Shown: positions 1 to 7,989 of the stretch, in pieces
Layout: every line of letters starts with the position of its first letter
How positions within the stretch are numbered: position 1 is the stretch's first letter
Origin: LGRD01 sp031382215
Lineage (GTDB): Bacteria; Pseudomonadota; Gammaproteobacteria; Burkholderiales; Burkholderiaceae_C
Direction of reading: 5' to 3'
Length of the DNA: 47,939 nucleotides
Assembly (NCBI GenBank): GCA_031382215.1
Contig: JANMYQ010000177.1
Coordinates: 1 to 47,939, forward strand
Notes under the pieces: model-generated
The model's input: only the letters and a program-made list of their open reading frames with translations
What the model was told of the DNA's origin: nothing
The model's database searches: none
Made by a program: the position numbers and the translations under genes

Positions 1-923
1 ATCACCGCGCCCACCTCGGGCACCGCCCAGCTGCGCGTCTTCAACACCGCCACAGCCGCTGGCGCGCTGGACGTGTACGTGACCAGCCCCACCACCGACC
101 TCGACGCAGTGGCCTCGCCGACATTCACCCTCAGTGCGGCAAGTTATGCGCAGTCCACCGCGCTGGTGTCGTTGACGCCGGGCAGCTACCGCGTGCGCGT
201 CACCGCGGCCGACAACAAGGACGACGTGCGGCTGGACATGCCCTCGGTCAGCCTGGCGAACCAGCAGGTCGGCACGGTGATCCTCACGCCCACCGCCGGC
301 GCCAGCCTGCTCAACGGCGGCTGGCTGTTGCAGCAAGGCGCCTTTACCGCCGCACGCAACACCAACGCGCGCGTGCGACTGGCCGCCGCCGTCTCAGGCA
401 ACACCACGGTGGCTGCGAGCGCGGGCAGCAGCGTGATCGACAGTGGCGTGGCATCGCCCTCGGTCGGCACCTTGTGGTGCCGGCAGCCGGCGCGCTGGCC
501 GTCACGGTCAACGGCACCGCCGTGGCCACCCCCATCACGCTGACGGCCGGCACCGACGTGACCTTGCTGGTGCACGGCGCCCCCACTGCCGCCACGGTGT
601 CTGCCATCACCGACAACAACTTCTTGCCGAGCGCCACCACCAGGTTGAAGATGCGCCTGCTCAACGGCACCACCGGCACGGCCATCGGCCTGACCCTCAA
701 CGCCGACTTCAGCGTGCTGGCCAACAACGTCCTGCCGGGCCAGGCGTCGGCCCCGGGGCTGGCCACGGCCAACAGCGCGATGCGCATCGAGGTCACGTCG
801 TCGGTGAGCCAGGCGTCGCTGTACCTGCAGACCGGCCTGAACATCCCCGGCAGCGGCGTCTACACGATGTTCATGCTCGGCGACGCAAGCGCGCCGACAG
901 GGGTGCTGCGCAAGGACCGGTAG
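1..923 (+). pseudogene. DUF4397-type secreted protein, 5'-truncated and frameshifted
   Basis: The reading frame is already open at base 1, so the N-terminus lies outside the window. Frame 1 reads from base 1 to about 470 and frame 3 from about 474 to the TAG at 921-923. The two halves join into one beta-rich, Ala/Thr/Val-rich protein if a single G is restored in the ACCTTGTGGTGCC stretch near 472. Segments such as LRVFNTATAAGALDVYVT and SLTPGSYRVRVTAA look like the repeated Ig-like units of DUF4397 envelope proteins. The family match is by eye. The frameshift may be real decay or a base-calling error in a G run; the downstream half is well preserved, which favours a recent event or an error. 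Function is unknown beyond probable cell-surface location. Confidence 0.6.
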
Positions 924-1040
924 CGCGCGGCGCCTCCACAACATTGATGAGAAGCGCGCTGGACCCTCCGGAACAATGCGCGCAACCTTGCATCGGGCTC
1001 GCTCGCATCTCCGAGCAGGCCCGAACGCCAGGGGCGCCGC

Positions 1041-2048
1041 GTGGACGAAGCCGAGACCCAGAGCCGCTTTCTGCTCGACCTGTACCGAGCCGCCGACCGG
1101 CAATCCACCGACCGGTTCCAGGACTGGGCGCTGGAGCGCCTCTCACAAGACCTGCCGTTCGACTCCGCGCTGTGGGCCAGCGCGTCGGCCACCGACGCCG
1201 GCCCGGTCGGGCACCTGGCGCACTTGTACCGCCAGCCGGCGCAGATGATCGCGGACTACGAAACGCTGAAGCACCTGGACACGCTCAACGCTGCGTCGCT
1301 GGCGCAGCCGGGCAAGACGCTGTTTGTCGTGAGTCGCGACGCACTGCCCGAGGCCGTGCACGCCTACCTCGGCCGCTATGGGCTGGAACAGACCATGACG
1401 ACGCTCGCTTTCGAACCGCAGATCGCTGTGTACTCGGCGATCTCGCTCTACCGCGCCGACCGCAGGCGGCCCTTCACCGCGGCCGAGGCGCACTTCAAGC
1501 AGACCGTCTTCCCGCACTTGCTCGAGGCCGACAGCCGCAACAAGCTGGCGCAGCTTGAGCACCACGCCCCACACGGCGTGGCCAAGCTCTGGCACTCTGC
1601 GGCCATCGACGCACAGAGCCTGGTGCGGCATGTGGGCGAAGGCTTCAAGGCCCTGGCGCTGCGCGAATGGCCCACCTGGCGCGGCCCTTACCTTCCCGAC
1701 GCCCTGCGGCAGCTCGTTGCCAGCGGCCTGCGCGGCGCCCGCATGCCGCACCACACCGTGGCGCGCCTGCCCCAACTGGGCCCGCCGACCCTTGGGCCGC
1801 TGACCCTGGTGCAACTGCGCGAACGCCACGCCGTGGACGACCTGCCCGCGCGCATGCGCCAGGTGGCCTGGCTGGCGGCCGTCGGCCACTCGCACAAGCA
1901 CATCGCCGCACAACTGAAAATTTCGCCCAACACCGTGCGCAACCACCTGGTCGAAGCGTACGAACGGCTCGCGGTGAAGAACAAGGCCGAGATGGCCGGC
2001 CTGGTGCTGCGCTTCGAAGATCACTCGGACGGACCGGAAGACGGGTAG
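1041..2048 (+). CDS. LuxR-type HTH transcriptional regulator (copy 1)
   Basis: This is a 335-residue protein with a GTG start. The C-terminal ~70 residues form a LuxR/GerE helix-turn-helix: an LRERHAVDDLPARMRQVAWL lead-in, then HKHIAAQLKISPNTVRNHL, where SPNTVRNHL is the recognition-helix signature. The ~250-residue N-terminal region (RFLLDLYRAA, FQDWALERL) matches no sensor domain I can name; a PAS/GAF-like ligand or protein sensor is only a guess. There is no receiver domain, so it is not a classical response regulator. The next gene is a close paralogue of the same architecture and length. Targets are unknown, but the secreted-protein genes immediately downstream are the obvious candidates by position. 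Confidence 0.85.
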   Translation: MDEAETQSRFLLDLYRAADRQSTDRFQDWALERLSQDLPFDSALWASASATDAGPVGHLAHLYRQPAQMIADYETLKHLDTLNAASLAQPGKTLFVVSRDALPEAVHAYLGRYGLEQTMTTLAFEPQIAVYSAISLYRADRRRPFTAAEAHFKQTVFPHLLEADSRNKLAQLEHHAPHGVAKLWHSAAIDAQSLVRHVGEGFKALALREWPTWRGPYLPDALRQLVASGLRGARMPHHTVARLPQLGPPTLGPLTLVQLRERHAVDDLPARMRQVAWLAAVGHSHKHIAAQLKISPNTVRNHLVEAYERLAVKNKAEMAGLVLRFEDHSDGPEDG

Positions 2049-2169
2049 TCCATTCGTACCGTTGCCATCCCGCTCGATCGAGGGCAAGCTGAGTGACCAG
2101 CAGAAATATTGTTGCCGATGCGGCGCAAACCTGATGTGAACGCCGCTCCGAGCATCCCAAGGGAGCCCC

Positions 2170-3162
2170 ATGGACGCGTTCAAACTCCAGAGCCAGTTCC
2201 TGCTCGACCTGTACCGCGGTGCCGGTGAACAGCCGGCCGAGCATTTTCAGGACTGGGCCTTGGAACGACTCGTGCGCGACCTGCCCTTCGATTCGGCGTT
2301 CTGGGCCAGCGCGGCGGCCACGCCGGCCGGGCTGGTGGGCCACACCTTGCACCTGTACCGGCAACCCGCGCAGTTGCTTGCGGATTACGCACCGCTGGCC
2401 GACCAGGACACGATGATCGCCGAGTCGCTTCGCAGCCCCGGCCAGGCCATCCGCCGGGTCGCACGCGAAAGTGCGCCTCAGGCGTTCATGCCCTTCCTCG
2501 AACGCTATGGCCTGGAGCAAGGCATGGTGACCTTGCTGTTCGAGCCCGAGATCTCGGTCTTCAACAGCGTCTCGCTGTACCGCGCCAGCCGCGACCACCC
2601 GTTCACCGAAGCCGAAGCGCAGTTCAAGCAGAGCGTCTTCCCGCACCTGATCGCAGCCGACAGCCGCAACAAGCTGGCCCACCTGGCCAGCGGCGCGCAA
2701 CTCGGCGCGTCCAGCCAATGGCATTCGGCGGCGGTGGACGCGATGGGCGTGGTGCGCCACGCCGAAGGGCCATTCAAACAATTGGCCAGCCGCGAGTGGC
2801 CGGGCTGGCGCGGCCCCTACCTGCCCGACCCATTGCGCGAGTTGATGGCCATCGGCGCCGCCAGCGCGGCCATGCCCAAGTGCACCGTCGCACGCCTGTC
2901 GCGCCTGGGCGACCTCACGCTCGTGCAACTGCGCGAACGCAACGCGGTGGACGACCTGCCCGAGCGCATGCGCCAGGTCGCGCGCCTTGCGGCCGAAGGC
3001 CACGGCAACAAGTACATCGCGGCGCAGATGCGCATCTCGCCCAACACCGTGCGCAACCACCTGGCGCTGGCCTACGAACGCCTGGCGGTGCGCAACAAGG
3101 CCGAGATGGCCGGGCTGTTGTTGCGCTTCGAGCAAGACGCCACGCCTGACAAGGGCGGGTAG
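2170..3162 (+). CDS. LuxR-type HTH transcriptional regulator (copy 2, tandem paralogue)
   Basis: This 330-residue protein starts at ATG behind AAGGGAGCCCC. It aligns end to end with the preceding gene: LLDLYRGAGEQ, FQDWALERLVRDLPFDSAFW, AQFKQSVFPHLIAADSRNKL, and the HTH SPNTVRNHLALAYERLAVRN. The HTH occupies roughly residues 255-320. The two copies have clearly diverged in the middle, so the duplication is not very recent. Sequence just after the stop also resembles that after copy 1, so the duplicated block included flanking DNA. It is probably co-regulated with the secreted-protein gene that begins 88 bases later. Confidence 0.85.
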   Translation: MDAFKLQSQFLLDLYRGAGEQPAEHFQDWALERLVRDLPFDSAFWASAAATPAGLVGHTLHLYRQPAQLLADYAPLADQDTMIAESLRSPGQAIRRVARESAPQAFMPFLERYGLEQGMVTLLFEPEISVFNSVSLYRASRDHPFTEAEAQFKQSVFPHLIAADSRNKLAHLASGAQLGASSQWHSAAVDAMGVVRHAEGPFKQLASREWPGWRGPYLPDPLRELMAIGAASAAMPKCTVARLSRLGDLTLVQLRERNAVDDLPERMRQVARLAAEGHGNKYIAAQMRISPNTVRNHLALAYERLAVRNKAEMAGLLLRFEQDATPDKGG

Positions 3163-3250
3163 TGCATTCGCACCATTGCGCGCTTCCGGCTGCGGGCGCA
3201 ACCTGAGATCAGCGAGACGACCAAGACTCGCATTCACAGGGAGGATTTTC

Positions 3251-3937
3251 ATGAAGGCCAGCACACGTCTCCTGTCCATCGCGGCGATTGCAATGAGCGC
3301 CGCATCCATGCCGGCGCTCGCGGACGGCGACTCCGGCGATTCAATGAAGGAACTGAGCGCCCAGTGGTGGCAGTGGGCATTCTCGATCCCCAAAACCAGC
3401 AACCCGCTCCTGGACGCAACCGGCGCCAATTGCATGGTGGGCCAGCGCGGACCCGTGTGGTTCCTCGCCGGTTCGCTGGACAGCGGGATCATTCGCCGTA
3501 CCTGCTCCGTGCCCGAAGGCGTGACGCTGTTCTTCCCCGTCATCAACTACTTCAACCTCAACACGCCGGGCGTTTGCCCTTCGACGACCCCGAACCAGAC
3601 GGTCGCCCAGTTGCGCGCAGTCGCGGCGGCGAGCATGAATGCGGTGACGGGCCTCTCAGCCAAGGTGGACAACAAGCCCGTCAAGCAGATTCGCCGGGTG
3701 CGTTCCGAGCCCTTCAGCGGCACCTTTCCCGCCGACAACATCTTCCTGGCATTCTGCGACGGTGTGTTTCCCGCAGGCACCTATTCGCCCGGCGTGGACG
3801 ACGGCTACTACGTCAAGGTCCAGGGGCTGGAACGTGGCGTCCACACGCTCACGTTCAGTGCCACGAACGGGGGCTTCGTGATCGACGCGGAGTACATCCT
3901 GAATGTCATGCCCGTATCCAGGGAAGTGAAGGACTGA
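3251..3937 (+). CDS. secreted protein of unknown function (family A, intact copy)
   Basis: The ATG at 3251 was chosen because it follows a strong AGGGAGG ribosome site and opens a signal peptide (MKASTRLLSIAAIAMSAAS, cleavage probably after ALA). The open frame extends further upstream but lacks these signs. The 228-residue product has a W-rich segment (QWWQWAFSIPKTSNPLLD), TGANCMVGQRGPVWFL, four or more Cys residues suited to disulfides, and a beta-rich C-terminus (DDGYYVKVQGLERGVHTL). I do not recognise the family. A second, damaged copy lies at 4842-5432. Export to the periplasm or medium is inferred from the signal peptide. Confidence 0.8.
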   Translation: MKASTRLLSIAAIAMSAASMPALADGDSGDSMKELSAQWWQWAFSIPKTSNPLLDATGANCMVGQRGPVWFLAGSLDSGIIRRTCSVPEGVTLFFPVINYFNLNTPGVCPSTTPNQTVAQLRAVAAASMNAVTGLSAKVDNKPVKQIRRVRSEPFSGTFPADNIFLAFCDGVFPAGTYSPGVDDGYYVKVQGLERGVHTLTFSATNGGFVIDAEYILNVMPVSREVKD

Positions 3938-4052
3938 GTCCTCGATTTCGCTGGGCGGATCTCTCACCTCATCTTGCCGACGCGTTGCCGGGCAGCGCGG
4001 CGAGCCGCTGCATTGACTGTCCGGCTGTCGAAACAACACCAGGAGAGACTTC

Positions 4053-4814
4053 ATGCAAATCAAGTACACCCGAGTTGCGGCCGCGGCCGTGATGACGCTG
4101 GGCGCGTCGCTTGCACATGCTGACTGCGGCGCCTTGCCGAACTGGACGCTGCTGAAGAATGCGCTGGTCGCCGCGGTCGCCGCCGAGAGCAGCGGGCTGA
4201 ACCTGCAAATGTGGGCCACGCTGGTCGATCGCGACGGCGTGGTCTGTGCGGTCGCGTTCTCCGGCGCGAACCGCGGTTCGCAGTGGCCGGGCAGCCGCGT
4301 CATATCTGCGCAGAAGGCCAACACCGCCAACGCGTTCAGCCTGGACGGGCTCGCGCTGTCCACCGCCAACCTGTACTCGGCCGTGCAGCCGGGAGGCAGC
4401 CTGTACGGCCTGCAGCACAGCAACCCGGTCGATACGGGCCTGGCCTACGGCGGCAACGCGGCCAACTACGGCACCACCAACGACTACATGGTCGGCAAGC
4501 GCATCGGCGGCGTCAACGTCTTCGGCGGCGGGCTGGCGCTCTACAACGCGCAGAAGAAGGTGATCGGTGCCGTCGGCGTCAGCGGCGACACCTCGTGTGC
4601 CGATCACATGATCGGCTGGCGGGTGCGCAGAGAGTTGGTCCTGGATTACCTCTTCGGTATCGGCGGTGTCAGCGGCGACGCCACCCGGCCCGACAACATC
4701 GTCTACGACGTCACCCCGAACCCGAACGGCGGCACGGGCAACAGTGTCGGCGGCTTCGGTCACCCGGGGTGCATCAACACTGCGCTGGCGAGCACGTTGC
4801 CAAGCGTTCGGTAG
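4053..4814 (+). CDS. exported GlcG/HbpS-like haem-binding family protein
   Basis: The 253-residue product has a signal peptide ending at AHA and a good GGAGAG ribosome site. The body resembles the GlcG/HbpS (DUF336, haem-degrading) fold: LVAAVAAESSGLNLQMWATL, DRDGVVCAVAFSG, AQKANTANAFSLDGLALST, then GGLALYNAQKKVIGAVGVSG and a Cys-containing DTSCADHMIGWRVR. HbpS-type proteins bind haem or act as extracellular redox sensors, while GlcG is of uncertain role; which applies here is not visible. This copy has a Gly/Asn-rich C-terminal tail of about 60 residues beyond the core. It sits between two copies of secreted family A. Confidence 0.75.
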   Translation: MQIKYTRVAAAAVMTLGASLAHADCGALPNWTLLKNALVAAVAAESSGLNLQMWATLVDRDGVVCAVAFSGANRGSQWPGSRVISAQKANTANAFSLDGLALSTANLYSAVQPGGSLYGLQHSNPVDTGLAYGGNAANYGTTNDYMVGKRIGGVNVFGGGLALYNAQKKVIGAVGVSGDTSCADHMIGWRVRRELVLDYLFGIGGVSGDATRPDNIVYDVTPNPNGGTGNSVGGFGHPGCINTALASTLPSVR

Positions 4815-4841
4815 CCCACCCACACTTCAGGAGGCAAGCTC

Positions 4842-5432
4842 ATGAACACTCTTCTCAGGGCGAGCTTGTCGGTCTCGACCGCGCTGGCCGGCCTGGTGGC
4901 GCTGCCCGGCCCGTCCCAAGCCGGCAGTGACGGCACGGCGCGCAGCCGGTCTGCCCACCACAGCTTCGCCGCAGCCGCCCGCGCCGGCCACCACAACGAA
5001 GGCAATCGCCACGAATCGTCGGCCAGCCAGTGGCGATCGAAGAGCAGCGCCGACTGGGCCGCAGCGCACTTGCGCTGGATGTTTTCGATCCCGCTCGGCG
5101 CGAACCCGCTGACGGACACCACTGGCGTGAATTGCGCGATCAACCAGGAGGGGCCGGTGTGGTTCCTGTCCTACCTGCCGACCGCGGAGAAGCCCGACTG
5201 AACGGCCGACCGCTGAAGGTGAAGCGCGTGACGACGCCGGTATTCGGCTACACCGCCGCGGCAGACCTGATTGCCCTTCGACCCCTGCGCAACCGGCTCG
5301 CCGCAACTCGCCGTGGTCGACGGCCACTTCGTGCTCATCGAGCCCCTGCCGCGCGGCGACCACGTGCTGCAGATCACGTCGGGCGGGCCGGGGTTTGCGA
5401 GCGTGGGGACGTTCAATTTGAAGGTCCGCTGA
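4842..5432 (+). pseudogene. degraded second copy of secreted family A
   Basis: An ATG behind AGGAGG opens a 119-residue frame with a signal peptide and the family A segment (LRWMFSIPLGANPLTDTTG, then NQEGPVWFL), ending at TGA 5199-5201. Homology continues in another frame from about 5195 (LNGRPLKVKRVTTPVFGYTA, matching the VDNKPVKQIRRVRSEPFSGT region of the intact copy). It returns to the first frame near 5275 (DPCATGSPQLAVVDGHFVLI, then PLPRGDHVLQIT) and stops at 5430-5432. Relative to the intact copy about 60 residues are missing around the first break. Two compensating one-base shifts plus an internal deletion argue for a decaying gene rather than one sequencing error. The N-terminus has a His/Ser/Ala-rich insertion absent from the first copy. 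Confidence 0.7.
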
Positions 5433-5477
5433 AAGGCGCGCCTTCCCCTGTCACATCAACTGCACTCGGAGCGCACC

Positions 5478-6164
5478 ATGAACACAATCGATCGAGGAGT
5501 CCGCATCATCCGATTGGCCGTGCTTGGCGGCATTGCCTCGCTGGCGGCCTGTGGAGGAGGCGGCGACGGTGCAGTGACCACGGCGGCGGCTCCATCCGCC
5601 GAAATGCCATCCGTACGCGCCCTGGCCGGATCCCGCTCACCCTCGGTGTCGGTCCTCAGGTTCAAGGACGAGGTTGCCATCGCCGACTTCTTGGAGTCGT
5701 CTTCTGACGGATGCACCTGGACCTACGCACAAATCGTTGCATACGGAGGCGGGAGGTCGAAAGATCTGAACGTGTATGGTCTCGTCTTCGACCAGTGCGT
5801 CGACTCTTACGCGTACTTTGCCGCCTTCGGCGACCCCAACGCAAAGGTCGTCATTACAGATCACGCTGCATTTGCGAGCGGTGTTCTCACGGGCTACTTT
5901 CCTGATGGCAGCACGAGGAAAGTCGAAATCGACCTCGCCTGGAACGGCGGTGTTGCCAGGACTGACGACACCAGGACGGTCAACATCGGACCGAATCTGA
6001 AGCTGATCAGCAGAACGAGTTCGTCGTTCAAGTTCGCCGATTCCGTGAGCGGCTCCTTCGTCATCGACGGCAAGGACCACCTTTCTTCCGGGTACAACTC
6101 GGGAGTCACCGGCTACACGGTACAGAACGGAGAGACCACGATACAAATCGTCAGGCAACCCTAG
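5478..6164 (+). CDS. putative lipoprotein of unknown function
   Basis: This 228-residue protein has a type II signal peptide: a hydrophobic segment then the lipobox LAAC at about residue 28, followed by a Gly-rich spacer (GGGGDG), so it is probably a lipid-anchored envelope protein. The rest is mainly predicted beta structure with two Cys residues (DGCTWTYAQ, VFDQCVDSYAYF). No family is recognised. Local GC is lower than in neighbouring genes and rarer codons are used, which may point to acquired DNA. It precedes a gene on the opposite strand by only 37 bases. Confidence 0.75.
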   Translation: MNTIDRGVRIIRLAVLGGIASLAACGGGGDGAVTTAAAPSAEMPSVRALAGSRSPSVSVLRFKDEVAIADFLESSSDGCTWTYAQIVAYGGGRSKDLNVYGLVFDQCVDSYAYFAAFGDPNAKVVITDHAAFASGVLTGYFPDGSTRKVEIDLAWNGGVARTDDTRTVNIGPNLKLISRTSSSFKFADSVSGSFVIDGKDHLSSGYNSGVTGYTVQNGETTIQIVRQP

Positions 6165-6201
6165 AAGCAGGCAGCCAGGCCGTTGATGGGCGCATGCACC
6201 G

Positions 6202-7584
6202 CTACTTCACCTCCTGAACCGTCTCCCCCTTCAACGCCCCCATGTCCTGGATGTTGAACCGCCGCCGCTTCCACCCATTGAACGTACGCCGCAGGTTCTT
6301 CGCCGAGATCATGTAGTAGATGCCCTTGAACGCCGCAAGCGACAGCCAGAACGGCGTCTTGCCGTAGATGTCGCCGGCCAGCAGCGACATCAGCGCTTCT
6401 TTCACGCGCAGCGGGTTGGCGGGGTACATGAACATCTCGCGGATGGTCGGGTTGGTCACGCGGTAAATGAACCATGAGTACTCGCGCGGGCCCTTGCGCA
6501 TGGTTTTCTCGAACTGCTTGCGGGCGCGCGCGGCTTCTTCGGCCGAGCGGTCGAGGTGGGTGGCCACGACTTCGGCGCCGTCAAAGGCGCTGTGCATCGC
6601 CAGGTACACGCCGGACGAGAACATCGGGTCGATGAAGGCGAACGCGTCGCCCAGCATCAGGTAGCGCTCGCCGCTGCAGTGGCGGGCGTTGTACGAGAAG
6701 TTGCCGGTGGCATGCACCGCGTCGTCGACCAAGGTGGCGTTTTCGAGCCGGCGTGCCAGTTCGGGGGCCATCGCGATGGTGTCGTGGAAAAACTCCTTGA
6801 GCGGTTTGTCGCGCGACTTCAGGTAGTAGGGCCAGCACACCGCGCCGACGCTGGTGGTGCCGTCGGCGAGCGGAATGAACCAGAACCAGCCGTGCGGGAA
6901 CCAGCAGATGCTGATGTTGCCCTCTCGTCGGCCTTCGAGCCGCTCGGCGTTCGTGAAGTGGCCGAACAGCGCCGAGCTGTTGTGCTCGGGGTTCTTGTCC
7001 TTGATGCGGAATTTGTTGGCCAGCAAGGTGTCGCGGCCGGAGGCGTCGACGACGAACTTGGCGCGCCAGGTTCGCTGCGTCTTTTGGCCCTCTGCGTTGC
7101 TTGCGTCGGTCAGTTCGGCCTGCACGGTGGCGCCATCGGCGTCGAAGGCGACGTCGCGCACGCGGCAGCCTTCGAGCGTGCGCGCGCCGCGCGTGGCGGC
7201 GTTGCGGAACAGTATCTCGTCGAGGTCGGAGCGGCGCACTTGCCACGAGTAGGGCATGGTCTTGTCCCACGCGTCGGCAAACTCCACATACGAGCGGTGC
7301 TCGTGCTCGGGCGACACGAACTCGATGCCCCACTTGGGCATGCCGATCTTCTCGACCTGGTCGCGCACGCCGAGTTTTTCGAACAGGGCCACGTTAGCCG
7401 GCAGCAGCGATTCGCCGATGTGAAAGCGCGGGTGGTGGGCCTTTTCGAGCAGCACCACGGTGCGGCCCTGCTGCGCCAGCAGCGCGGCCACGGTGGAGCC
7501 GGCCGGGCCGCCGCCGACCACGAGCACGTCACACAGCTCGGGAGTGGTTTCGCCAATGTCTTCGGGGAGGTCTTGCAGGTTCAT
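6202..7584 (-). CDS. flavin-dependent halogenase-like FAD oxidoreductase
   Basis: The ATG at 7584 was chosen because the 16 residues upstream lie in a non-coding repeat-like stretch. The 460-residue product has the N-terminal FAD-binding GGGPAGS (24-30), GESLLP (57-62), the halogenase signature W-x-W-x-I-P as WFWFIP (233-238) and the second conserved FxxPxxSxG element as FIDPMFSSG (317-325). Lysines at 79 and 84 lie where tryptophan halogenases place the catalytic Lys before the IKF/IEF strand. Known enzymes of the family use FADH2, O2 and halide to halogenate aromatic substrates with a partner flavin reductase. No reductase, carrier protein or biosynthetic cluster is visible nearby, so the substrate is unknown and plain oxidoreductase activity cannot be excluded. 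Confidence 0.75.
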   Translation of the reverse strand: MNLQDLPEDIGETTPELCDVLVVGGGPAGSTVAALLAQQGRTVVLLEKAHHPRFHIGESLLPANVALFEKLGVRDQVEKIGMPKWGIEFVSPEHEHRSYVEFADAWDKTMPYSWQVRRSDLDEILFRNAATRGARTLEGCRVRDVAFDADGATVQAELTDASNAEGQKTQRTWRAKFVVDASGRDTLLANKFRIKDKNPEHNSSALFGHFTNAERLEGRREGNISICWFPHGWFWFIPLADGTTSVGAVCWPYYLKSRDKPLKEFFHDTIAMAPELARRLENATLVDDAVHATGNFSYNARHCSGERYLMLGDAFAFIDPMFSSGVYLAMHSAFDGAEVVATHLDRSAEEAARARKQFEKTMRKGPREYSWFIYRVTNPTIREMFMYPANPLRVKEALMSLLAGDIYGKTPFWLSLAAFKGIYYMISAKNLRRTFNGWKRRRFNIQDMGALKGETVQEVK

Positions 7585-7591
7585 TGGTAGA

Positions 7592-7680
7592 AGTTGGTTT
7601 CTAAGCGGCCCGAAGGCCGGGTTCAGAGCCAATGCCCCCGTTCAAACCGTACGTGCGGATTTCCCGCACACGGTTTACCA
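7592..7680 (-). mobile_element. probable group II intron 3'-end relic (domain V-like hairpin)
   Basis: On the minus strand, 7678-7642 reads AAACCGT, GTGCGG, a GAAA-type loop, CCGCAC, a two-base bulge (GT), then ACGGTTT. This is the size and shape of bacterial group II intron domain V (7-bp lower stem, 3' bulge, upper stem with GNRA loop), followed by a G-rich joint as in domain V to VI junctions. The usual AGC catalytic triad in the lower stem appears altered. No reverse transcriptase gene is present; the 180 bases upstream on the minus strand (to about 7860) hold no convincing coding sequence and may be more of the relic. Confidence 0.5.
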
Positions 7681-7865
7681 GTGGTCTGTCGGCTCGCAGC
7701 ATTACGCGGCCCTCCCGTTGCCGGGGAGGTTTGCCCGCGTAGCGGATCGTCCCACGCAGGCGGTGCAATACAAGGCTTTCGAAGCAGTCACAGCCCCAGC
7801 GCTCAGTTGGGCCCGCTAGCAAGTGGATGCGCGACATGAAGCTGCCCGAGTACAGGGACTGCCTA

Positions 7866-7942
7866 TGGTAGGCCGTGTTGGACTTGAACCAACGACCAAA
7901 GGATTATGAGTCCTCTGCTCTAACCAACTGAGCTAACGGCCC
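7866..7942 (-). tRNA. tRNA with CAU anticodon, best read as tRNA-Ile2
   Basis: It folds as a complete 77-base cloverleaf with encoded CCA: acceptor GGGCCGT/ACGGCCT (G1-U72 wobble), D arm GCTC/GAGC, anticodon loop CTCATAA and T arm GTTGG/CCAAC. The CAU anticodon fits elongator Met or the lysidine-modified Ile2. The C4-G69 and C5-G68 pairs are the known TilS recognition pairs, and the TTGGTCG variable region and TTCAAGT loop match Ile2 rather than Met, so it probably reads AUA. It lies 47 bases beyond the end of hrcA on the same strand. Confidence 0.85.
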
Positions 7943-7989
7943 ACGCGTGCAGGATTGTCGCAGGGGCCGTGCGCGCCCGGCATGCCGCG

